From Enchytraeus crypticus (Eukaryota; Annelida; Clitellata; Enchytraeida; Enchytraeidae): a stretch of DNA of 64,000 nucleotides. Position 1 is the stretch's first letter. The number at the start of each line of letters is the position of its first letter. The stretch is taken from positions 2,118,501 to 2,182,500 of the forward strand of contig CAJHZI010000818.1 of the NCBI GenBank assembly GCA_905160935.1, in the 5' to 3' direction. Below are positions 55,435-64,000 of the stretch, piece after piece. The notes under the pieces were generated by a model. The model was given only the letters and a program-made list of their open reading frames with translations. It was not told the origin of the DNA and did not search any database. The position numbers and the translations under genes are program-made.

Positions 55435-55645
55435 AGATCCGAAAACTGACGAGGCCACACACGATCAAATTTATCTGAACAGATACCTGTTCAGATAAAT
55501 TTGATGGTTTCCCATCAGGTTTGAAATTTGACACTCGTCAGTTTTCCCATCATTTTTTGCCCACACAAGATCAAATTTATCTGTTCAGATATCTGAACAG
55601 ATATCTGAACAGATAAGTTTAATGGCAAAACTGGCCGTGTGTGAT
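55435..55645. repeat. Cluster of palindromes with GATCAAATTTATCTG units
   Basis: A 19-bp stem hairpin (ATCAAATTTATCTGAACAG and its complement) with a 4-base loop at 55462-55503 is followed by a second, rearranged copy at 55570-55618 built of ATCTGAACAGAT palindromes. GAAAACTGACGAG (55440) and CTCGTCAGTTTTC (55536) form an outer inverted pair. Probably a small DNA transposon or its remnant. Confidence 0.7.
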
Positions 55646-56630
55646 CACTGGTAGAAATTTACGAAAATCAATTGCAGTAAGTTCAGATTTTAAAACGATC
55701 AATCGAGGTAGAAATAACAGTACCGGTATGTTGCGACAATATATTTCATGCATTAGGCCTAATAGACATATTCTTAAAAAATATACCTCCTCTGTTGTTA
55801 ACATAGCATAACAACAATTAGGGTACTACAGTCATCAGTGTCATCATGGAGCACTATTGGACTAAATCAAGATGGCGAGCAAAAAGAAGATCCAAAAATG
55901 GTGCAAATTTCAATATCCAGAAAATCAGTCCAATATATACTGAATCTAAAAATACTAAGAAAGGAAACGTAAAGGGAAGAAGCATTATAACGAGTCACCC
56001 TAGACTTTAACAAAGAATTCAGTGGCTGGAAGGTCAACCAGCTGTTTAATATTTTGTAATAATAATAACATGGTAAATCAGTTTTAAGTCTCCTAAGTTT
56101 AAGAGTTCCAGCGACAAGAACACCAAGCCTCTGAGTAGTATAATTTATAATTTTGAGGGATAGAGTATATTTTTGCTTAAGTTAAAACACCGACTAAATA
56201 TTAAGTGCTAAAAACTTTCGAGTCGATCCGGCTCTGTATCACACCCAAAAGAGGCACATCTTTTCTCGATGGTACCATCTCTGCCTGAGTTCAAGCGTTT
56301 CGCCTCCCGGCCTAGAGCCGTATGGAGGCCGTATGTCTGGCGGTCTACGGCTTCCAAACTAACACGTTTGGTGTTACTATGACTATATGTTCTAATAACT
56401 GAGTCCACCACACATTCTAATGGATTATTGTCAATTCAAGAAACTATGTAATAAGGTAAGAAAAATCTTCAATACTAAATTATTTCACTTTAAAGAAAAA
56501 ATGTGTTTCAAAGCTTTCAGTGTCCTTGTTAGGCCAACCCAACACTTAAATTCTTTTAGAACTTATGGTCACTATAAAAAGTCTGAAATTGACTCCTCGA
56601 GTAATAAAAGCCACAAAGACAAAGACAGTG
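55646..56630. other. Intergenic
   Basis: 56208-56411 is a local GC-richer segment, open on the minus strand (REAKRLNSGRDGTIEKRCAS), which I do not recognise. 55827-55935 resembles 33392-33505. Confidence 0.4.
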
Positions 56631-57155
56631 AAAACCTTGGTTTGAGTCACACTAATATATGGATATGAAACATGGACCATATGGAAGGAAAGTATCAGGA
56701 AACTAGAGGCATTGGAAATGTGGATATGGAGAAGAATGGAAAGGATTACTTGGACGCAAAAAGGTTGCAAATGAGGAAGTCCTGGAGAGAGTTGGCACAG
56801 ATTGACAGTTGATATATATATTAAGAAATAGAAAGAAGAGTTGGATAGGACATACTATAAGGGGGAAAGTCTTTTAAAAGATTTCAAAGATAGGACATAC
56901 TGTAAGGGGGAAAGTCTTTTAAAAGATTTCAAAGATAGGACATACTATAAGGGGGAAAGTCTTTTAAAAGATTTCAAAGAATGCAGAATGGAAGTAAATA
57001 GAGGCAGAGGCAGCCGAGATTAGGTATGTCAGATGATTTAAAAATCCACTCATATGTGGACATGAATAGGAAAGCGGAAGACAGAGAAGAGTGGAGGTGT
57101 TATATGCTATGGACCTGCCAGTAGGCAGTGCACAGAGAGAGAGAAAAAAAATGGA
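56630..57155 (+). pseudogene. RTE-type LINE 3' end (reference for R2) with in-frame 45-bp triplication
   Basis: YGYETWTIWKESIRKLEALE and MWIWRRMERITWTQ, VANEEVLERV, RKKSWIGHT, then three 45-base units (starts 56845, 56890, 56935) each coding DRTYYKGESLLKDFK-like text, then GRGSRD. The next 130 bases (GATGATTTAAAAATCCACTC, GGAAAGCGGAAGACAGAGAA) encode the DLK..MKRKAEDREEWRR end in shifted frames and finish CCTGCCAGTAGGCAGTGCAC plus (GA)n. Confidence 0.85.
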
Positions 57156-57785
57156 ATTAATATTTTTAATAAATCACAGATAAAATTTTATATACACAGT
57201 TATTCTGAACAAAATTAAGTGAATTCTAATTTCTAATTACAAATAGTGCAAAATTTAAAGTCTATTTTAGAAATTGAAAATCTATTTTTCCATTGCCTTT
57301 ACTCAAACTAAGCCTTTTGCTATGTAATTGAAACGGTTACTTTTTTGTAACTTCTAATATTTGGAACTATCCAATAATGTAAAATATCTTATAATATTTA
57401 AAAAATAATTATTCTTCCACCCACGAGTTTTTGAATTCTTAGAAGTAGTTTCCCCTTGCTTACTTAACATTGAACTGTGAAAAAGTTGAATTTTCTAAGC
57501 TTATTGTCAACCTCACAATCTTTAAAAGTTTAACCTAGTATAGGCGTATAGGATTTGTTCTAGTTCTCTTCTTAATATATTTAAATACACTTTTCTTCTT
57601 GTATTTTTTAATTACTTTTGTTCTTATTAAACGCGCATGCAGATTTTATGTAATAACGTGTATTTCACATTGTTTAATAAATCTCTAATTGGATATAAAA
57701 ACAGTTAAGTAATCAATCCTTGCCGAAGCCTAAGCCTATGCAACAGCTAATCAAATCACTAAATTGTTAATCACTGTTATATTAG
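57156..57785. other. Intergenic, nothing recognised
   Basis: AT-rich, no supported gene or repeat. Confidence 0.5.

Positions 57786-57787
<2 letters not shown>

Positions 57788-57833
<46 letters not shown>
57788..57833. repeat. (TA)n microsatellite
   Basis: About 44 bases of uninterrupted TA. Confidence 0.96.
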
Positions 57834-57977
57834 TTTTTAAAATAAATACTTAATATACTAATTTATAACTTCTAACTTTATACTTCGTAATTGTTTTCGT
57901 TTTAGACAGTTTGGCTATATACAGTATAGTAGAGAGGGTTATTACAAGCTCACTAATAGGCCAGCTAATGTAAGTCG

Positions 57978-58209
57978 TATGTATATGTGTATGTGTGTAT
58001 GTGTGTATGTGTGTATGTATGTATGTGTGTATGTGTGTATGTGTGTATGTGTGTATGTGTGTATGTATGTATGTATGTATGTATGTATGTATGTATGTAT
58101 GTATGTTTGTATGTATGCATGTATGTACATGTATGTATGTATGTATGTATGTATGTATGTATGTATGTATGTGTGTGTGTGTGTGTATGTATGTACGTAT
58201 GTATGTATG

Positions 58210-58240
<31 letters not shown>

Positions 58241-58278
58241 GTAAGTATGTATGTATGTATGTATGTATGTATGTATAT
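57978..58278 (+). repeat. (GTAT)n / (GTATGTGT)n microsatellite, 300 bp
   Basis: Tetranucleotide GTAT mixed with GTGT units. Six overlapping open frames on both strands result from the 4-base period and are not genes. Confidence 0.97.
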
Positions 58279-58439
58279 ATACATGTATAATATACATTAT
58301 ATATACATATATATATTTTTTTTCCTTAAAAATCCTACAGTATACCAGAGCTCTACGGATAGGCTAGAATGAGTACCAGATTCTACTACAGTTATGTAAT
58401 TTAAAGTGAAACTTAGTACATGTAATCAGTACTATCAGT

Positions 58440-58560
58440 AATCCATGTGGGACCCTGAGTTGGGATGTGAGTAGGAATATGTATCTTAGCACTGCCATCT
58501 GACAGAAATTCACAGAATACTAGAGTGAAGGAGGGAGTTGCTGTATTGAAAGAGATGAGA
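58440..58560 (+). mobile_element. Repeat R1, degraded 3' end
   Basis: GATGTGAGTAGGAATATGTA, CACTGCCATCTGACAG, CACAGAATACTAGAG; tail lost. Confidence 0.55.
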
Positions 58561-58675
58561 TTTGAGGAATAGTTAATGATGATAGAAATTTTGAGGAATG
58601 TGATAGAGAGAAAAAGAGAAAAAATGAAACAGAGAAATACTCTTATTCTCGCTCTCCCTCTCTCACGCGCTCACT

Positions 58676-58722
58676 CTCTCTCTCTCTCTCTATCTATATA
58701 TCTATCCATCTATCTCCCTTGC
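58676..58722 (+). repeat. (CT)n / (TATC)n simple repeat
   Basis: Short mixed CT and TATC repeat. Confidence 0.9.
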
Positions 58723-58867
58723 TCTCTCAGACAGAAACGAGTACAAAGGTATACTTACAATTTTAATATCTATTTGAAGCTGTACTTGCCGTAGCCTATA
58801 GTAATGCTATACCGTAGTGTAGTGCAATACGAGCTTTGCTTATCTCAATTAACAATTAAAATAATTA

Positions 58868-59045
58868 CTGCGCCAGATGGAAGCGGATGAGTAAAAAAAC
58901 AGTTGCATATATGCTGCCATCTTCCGAGTCACTTGCATACAAAACATTTGCCTACGATTAAAAATAATTTCTTCGCCAGATGGCAACGGACGAGTAATTA
59001 GAAGTTATATAATGCTGCCATCTTACGAGTCACTTGTATATAAAC
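58868..59045 (+). repeat. About 100-bp tandem duplication
   Basis: GCGCCAGATGGAAGCGGATG...GCTGCCATCTTCCGAGTCAC and TCGCCAGATGGCAACGGACG...GCTGCCATCTTACGAGTCAC are two diverged copies with CTTG.ATA.AAA ends. Confidence 0.82.
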
Positions 59046-59985
59046 GTAAACTTTTGAAATAGACCTACCTAAATACATATAATAAATTGGCTTACTAAAT
59101 ATATCACACTGTTGTAAAGTTAAGCCATATACAGAGTAGAAATTCATAATAATAATAATTAATTACTACGACAAAAGCTACAAATTAACTGATTTCTATT
59201 ATAGCCACTGATACATCTGGAAAAACCTCTATCAATTCACATAAAGATAATGTTTTACCGAAACCTTACCCTTACTAACGTGAAATATTATAGACCTGTG
59301 GCTTCGGAGGTGACTTATAGATGACTTCCTCAGTTCTTTTTGAATCGTCTCTTATGACTCACACAGTTAACTGTTGGCCAATTCTTCAGTGATCCGGATA
59401 CAATTGGATCTCTTTTTAAAATAAATTAACATTTTAATTTAAAATATTTATATTGGTATTTATATACCTTATAAAATATTTATATTTATATTTATATACC
59501 TTATAAGATTCTGGCCGCAATCGTAGATTTCTAATTCATATTGAGGGTCACTCATATTCCAACTGTTCACGACTATATATATGCTGTTATCCATTTTGAC
59601 ACACGAACTCGCCAAGGGTACAAGCGCAAACTAACAAATGGCACAAACTGTTTCTACATTTAATACCTGATTGCACATATTTTATTTCACCATGCTGTTG
59701 TATTCAAGTGCAGGACGTAAGTGATTGTGCTTGCTGGTTGTGCTCTTTGCTCTTAACGATAATTTTACACAGAAAGAGTGTTTGCCTAGTGGGCTGTTTA
59801 CTTTAGGCCTGCTGTAGCGAACCGCGTTTCATTTCGTTAATGTTATCGCTAGTAGTCCAATTTTAGTTATAGTGATATTTAAGAAACTTGTCGCTAAAGG
59901 TATATTAATAGCATCAACAATTGAGAAAGTAAATTATAATATAATAATAAGTTCATAACCTACGACAATTTCTATAGCGGTGTCA
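59046..59985. other. Intergenic, nothing recognised
   Basis: No supported gene or repeat. Confidence 0.5.
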
Positions 59986-59989
59986 TGGG

Positions 59990-61715
59990 TGGTGTCCGGT
60001 CTTCGACACCGCTTTACAGGTCCCTGGCAGGTTACTATTAGTCCTCTCCATAGTTAATCCAATCTTTAGTATTGAAAAGGACCAATGGCACAAGCTCCGA
60101 TAAATGATTAACCTTCGATGGGCCATGCTTGGAGATATCCATCATTTGTTGGCTGACCTGGGCTTTGAACCAAGGCCACATGTATCCGAGACAAACACTC
60201 TAACTAGAGATGGGAATCGAACCGAACCCGAACCGAACCCTAAAATCTTGAATTTTAACCGAACCGAACCCGAACCCAGACTCTGACCGAACCGAACCGA
60301 ACCCGAACCCAGACTCTGGCTGAACCCGAACCGAACCCGAACCCAGACTTCGTCCAAACCGGACTGAACCAAACTCTTGTAGTTCCTTTCTTCTTCACCA
60401 GCCTGACATTAAATAAAGATAGTAAGAACAATACAAATATGTATTAGCTTTTGCATTTACATGTCTTACAGTATCTAACAGCATATATTCAGGTAAGGCT
60501 GGTTCCGACACAAATGTTAAAATGGTAACGGTACAAAGGAATGGTAGCGGGAAGCGAGACGGGACTACTGAAGATAGTAGATAGACTGAATGATATGGCA
60601 TTGAAATATGGAATGAAGATTAACATCAAAGCGACAAAAGTGATGAGGGCATTCCATAAAAGTCTGAAAATGCTTGACTCAATCTAGGTGGATTTGTTGT
60701 TATTAAATTCAAATTATGAATTTTTCTAATTTTAGTGTGCTACCTTAAAATGTGTGCAGGCAGCTTTACAAATAATTATATATGACATTCTATACGTGTT
60801 AAGACTATCTGGAGTAAATAATTTTGCACCATAATGCCATAATTTCGTAACTATTTTCGTAACTTCATAATTGATCTGAGAGTTTCAAATTTGAAACCCT
60901 AAGGTAAATTAAGAAGCTTGTTACTGGTCAGTTGTTAGCAAACAGTGTATATTATGATCATTTTTCTATGGAATTACACGTGTTTACTAAATCATCTCTA
61001 TTTGACATTTTTATGTTACTAAATTGCACTTTTGTCTCTGAAATATTAGATCAAATTTTAGCCAAGACATTTCCACTTAATTATAAACGTATCTAATATA
61101 TAGGCCTATAGTGACAAAAAAATTTAAAAATTGATGAAGCATTCTATTTGCTCGTTATAATTAAGGAGAATATTTCAGATACGATAATAAAGCTAAATAT
61201 CTATATTATGAACATCTGTTGGTCAACTTACAATATTTTAGGAAACTTACAGGAATAAATACAACTTCTCTCCTTTTTCATTGTCATATTTTTACCCAGG
61301 TGAAAAATGTGGCAGTTATTATGACTTAATGAATTTTTAAGCATATTTACCATAAACCATTTTAAACATGTTTGTCATAATCATGATTATTGTAAGTAAA
61401 GTTAAACAATTGCAACATTGTCCAAACTAAACCATTTCGAACTCGAATCGAACTCTTGCGAGTTGGAATGCAAGCCGAATCCGAACCGAACCCGAACCCT
61501 TGTTAGAACCGAACCCGAACCGAACCGAACCGAACTTTCATTTTCAACCAACCGAACCGAACCGAACTCTCAAATTGTCAACTGCTAACCGAACCCGAAC
61601 CAAATAGAAGTTTCATTTTCAACGAACCGAACCGAACCCGAACTCTGGAAATTCATAAAATTTCCATCTCTAACTCTAACCATTACGCCATATCCCCTCG
61701 CCAAATTGATGCCTT
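59990..61715 (-). mobile_element. tRNA-derived SINE split by a 1468-bp DNA element
   Basis: On the minus strand 61715-61681 joined to 60204-60130 reads GGCGAGGGGATATGGCGTAA TGGTTAGAGTGTTTGTCTCG ... CCTTGGTTCAAAGCCCAGG. This has a tRNA A box (TGGCGTAATGGTTAGAG) and B box (GGTTCAAAGCC). The SINE body continues to about 59990. The joint is exact when one ACTCTAAC is removed. Confidence 0.8.
60205..61672. mobile_element. 1468-bp DNA transposon derivative, 8-bp TSD actctaac
   Basis: ACTCTAAC flanks both sides (60197-60204 and 61673-61680). Terminal inverted repeat TAGAGATGGGAA / TAGAGATGGAAA. Dense CCGAA / CCCGAA arrays fill 60217-60370 and 61440-61645, in the same orientation at both ends. Inside is a LINE scrap (60590-60650: DRLNDMALKYGMKINIKATK). 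No transposase. TSD length and TIR fit a hAT-type element. Confidence 0.87.
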
Positions 61716-61917
61716 TATCCTAGGGCCGTGGAGAGTGATTTATCCTCAGGGGTTTTATCCTACGGGATTTTGACCTTCAAATAGTTTTTCCTATGGGTTG
61801 TTTTGTCCTTTGAGAGTAGTGGTTGTTACAGGGGAGGTTTTATGAGGACGGGGGATAGTCTGGGGGGTTGTCCAGGGGAATCTGGATGGGTGTTCGGTCA
61901 ACGCAGACGATATATAC

Positions 61918-61923
61918 ATACAC

Positions 61924-61974
<51 letters not shown>

Positions 61975-61976
61975 AT
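61918..61976. repeat. (TA)n / (CA)n microsatellite
   Basis: ATACACATATA then (AC)n then (TA)n. Confidence 0.93.
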
Positions 61977-62193
61977 AAATAGTTTCTGGCCATTGCAGAC
62001 TGTCAAAATACTTCCTCGAACGTAATTATTGTTATACGGATGTATTAATTATATTATTATTACGTTATTTCTGATTCTAGTGCCTTTGACTTTGTAAATT
62101 GAAGCTTCATTTTTACCAGGTAAAATGTGTAGGATTTTTTAACCAGTAAATTACTGGTAAAAATTGATCAAATATAATTTTTAACCAAGCTGA

Positions 62194-62334
62194 AGCCAGT
62201 GACGATGTCGGTATGATATTCGATCGCGGATTAGTAAGTGCGAGTGCGGGGTTCAAATCCTGTGCTCTCCCGTCACTGATATAGCTTTCGAGTGAGGAAA
62301 TGATGTTAACATTAGCTTTACCAGCTTTCTTTAC
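62194..62334 (+). mobile_element. tRNA-derived SINE (family C), good copy
   Basis: GTGACGATGTCGGTATGATA, TTCGATCGCGG, GGGGTTCAAATCCTGTGCTC, CACTGATATAGCTTTCGAGT, TTAGCTTTACCAGCTTT. Confidence 0.85.
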
Positions 62335-62756
62335 CACATACTTTTTAATAAGCATGGTCACAGGATTGACATCTTGAATAGAAACCCTTCGAGCTACTGA
62401 CCTTGACCCCTATATTCAGTCAGTCAGTAGATATAGTTTTTCAATTCTAATCCCTGTCAAATTTGTATTTGTAAGCTACACATTGATAAACTTCATGATT
62501 CTTGAAAAGCAAAGAATATAGTAAACTAAAGAGAGCATCGATCGTGTGAGGCATATGAACATTGATCATTCATCTTTGGCGCAAAATAAATAGATATGAT
62601 TATTATCTCAATGTTTGAACATCATTACCAACAGGTAATGATGTTCAAACAGACTTGCGAATATGAGTGTGGTCAAATAAAACGTTCCAGCATTCCAATA
62701 CAGACAAATTACATGGAGGGTCCATGTAATAACTGTGCAACATGCACATGCATATT
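62335..62756. other. Intergenic
   Basis: GTTTGAACATCATTACC and its inverse GGTAATGATGTTCAAAC (62612-62649) form a short perfect hairpin. No gene. Confidence 0.55.
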
Positions 62757-62764
62757 TATAATAA

Positions 62765-63296
62765 GCATAGATGAAAAAAACGTTTTTACGTTTTCTATAT
62801 CTTTAAAAAACGCGTTTTTTACGTTTTTTATTTTTTATAAAATAAAAATGTAAAAAAACGTAAACCAAGGTTTGACGTGGACTGCACATAAATATTGAGA
62901 AATTGCCGTTAGTTTCGTGCCATAAACATCACTATATAAAAGGTAATTCATTACATTTTTTATTTTCCTAGTTAGGCAGATGTTCTAATTTTTAGGACAT
63001 TGTCTATTCTTAATTTCTTACGGATTTAAATTTTCTTGTATTGACAATTATGAACAACTGAGAGTGTGGCTGTAGGTGACCTGAAAGTATCTGTTTATAT
63101 TTGTATGTAGTCTATGGACATACTTTAGAACTTTAGATCAAGTCTAGTTGTAATAAAATTGTTTAGTGTTATGGAATGAAGGCATGGTAATATATATGCA
63201 AGCTACGTGTACGCTACTAACGTTTTTTTCAACGTTTTTTATTTTTTGGAAAAAAAACGCGTTTTTTATTTTTGGTAAGAACGTTTTTTCATCTAT
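62765..63296 (+). mobile_element. Non-autonomous DNA transposon copy 2 (8-bp TSD tataataa)
   Basis: TATAATAA at 62757-62764 and 63297-63304. Ends ATAGATGAAAAAAACG (left, after two extra bases) and, from the right, ATAGATGAAAAAACGTTC. Stacked AAAAAACGCGTTTTTT palindromes fill both ends. The internal CCTAGTTAGGCAGATGTTCT...CCATGCC region matches copy 1 (6597-7041) in reverse. Longer by about 90 bases, so closer to the original. Confidence 0.85.
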
Positions 63297-63364
63297 TATA
63301 ATAAGATACCACTAACTTGAATGACCCCAAAAGGCGCTAGAACACTATGATCTAGATTGCGACT

Positions 63365-63645
63365 TCCGCGTTGTGTCCGGGGCACTGAAGAATAGACCAT
63401 CTGTTAAAAGCGCATATCGCACGAGGCGACTAAGCAAGAACTGAGGAAGGCAACGGGAAACAACCTCAGAAGTCATATTTTCCCAAGTTATAGGCTACAT
63501 ATGGTATGATAAGGCATCACCTTTAAACTGCTGATCTATGGAGTGCTCTTGATGGAGCGTAAAAGCTGACTCTAGTATGAATAGGTACCTTGGACCTGCC
63601 ACTTGGCAGGACACCGGACAGAGAGAGAGAGAGAAAAGAGAGAAT
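63365..63645 (+). mobile_element. Repeat R1 copy with (GA)n tail
   Basis: TTGTGTCCGGGGCACTGAAG, ACGAGGCGACTAAG, GAAGGCAACGGGAAACAACC, GTTATAGGCTACAT, TCTATGGAGTGCTCTTGATG, ACCTTGGACCTGCCACTTGG, CAGGACAC then (GA)n. Confidence 0.87.
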
Positions 63646-64000
63646 CTTCCAAATTTTTCGACTAATCGTTATGATTAGGCCTATATAATAGCTGTCTATA
63701 TTTCAAGATGAACGAGATCTTATACTACAACGACTGCAGGCTACTTCAAGGTCTTACCACATGCAACAATTGCAGGCACTTGCTTTATATCAGTAAAAGT
63801 TCTGCTAAGAAGATAAGAATCTTCTGATGATTTATTGGAAACTGATTGTTCACAACTAAATTAAAAATATGTATGAAAGGAAGTGTTGTAGCATTATAAA
63901 CTTATCACCTGTCAATTGGTAACTTAAGTTTTGATGAACTCTCTAGAAAGCTCAATTTTGTTCTTCTTGACTGTGCTTTGTTAAGTCGTGAGAGAATGGC
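63646..64000. other. Intergenic, nothing recognised
   Basis: No supported gene or repeat up to the right edge. Confidence 0.5.

Noticed and set aside
57850-58297. Six overlapping frames of YVCM / IHTY repeats
   Set aside because: Translation of the (GTAT)n array.
60205-60370. CCGAA arrays considered as telomere-like repeats
   Set aside because: The unit is not TTAGGG-like or any telomere repeat known to me, and the arrays lie inside an element with TIR and TSD.

Overview
This is a piece of an AT-rich (roughly two-thirds A+T) invertebrate animal genome. It has two spliced protein-coding genes with GT-AG introns and animal gene families. The rest is a dense mosaic of non-LTR retrotransposon remains, several SINE families, DNA-transposon derivatives, long inverted repeats, minisatellites and very long microsatellites. 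There is no operon structure, ribosome-binding site or bacterial promoter. I cannot place the phylum from the sequence alone.

Left part (about 1-10.1 kb): a type-B carboxylesterase / cholinesterase-family gene on the minus strand. I rebuilt eight exons by hand (10059 down to 352). All reading phases agree, and the 398 visible residues contain the oxyanion motif, the GESAG nucleophile elbow and the catalytic Glu. The C-terminus, with the catalytic His, lies beyond the left edge. Its introns hold an RTE-type LINE, a 5S-rRNA-derived SINE split by a small DNA transposon, tRNA-derived SINEs and minisatellites.

Middle left (10-27.7 kb): no host gene recognised. It holds a 1.3 kb foldback element (13883-15183), a 152-bp inverted repeat with a 238-bp tandem duplication in its loop (17515-18607), several minisatellites, a 0.5 kb (TCTG)n array (23661-24187) and LINE/SINE tails.

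27.7-32.5 kb: a complete six-exon plus-strand gene for an 11-beta-hydroxysteroid-dehydrogenase-1-like short-chain dehydrogenase (325 aa), with transposon tails in its introns.

Right part (32.5-64 kb): a host-gene desert. It contains a Jockey-type LINE 5' half (gag + endonuclease, minus strand), a CR1/L2-type LINE with a readable YVDD reverse transcriptase (44.77-48.38 kb), other LINE fragments, a 150-bp perfect-length hairpin (41642-42074), a foldback around a (TATG)n core (54563-54912), and two elements with 8-bp target-site duplications (60205-61672 and 62765-63296).

The strongest original observations concern nested insertions whose boundaries can be proved from the window. Two DNA elements each sit inside a SINE, and removing the element plus one 8-bp duplication restores the SINE. 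A 405-bp SINE-like repeat sits inside a LINE with a 9-bp duplication, and a 302-bp repeat has a 12-bp duplication. The 405-bp repeat family and the RTE-type LINE 3' ends also share a terminal hairpin plus GA-rich tail, which suggests that the LINE machinery moves the SINE. The two host genes show no sign of working together beyond proximity. No CRISPR array, rRNA operon, functional tRNA gene or defence system was seen.
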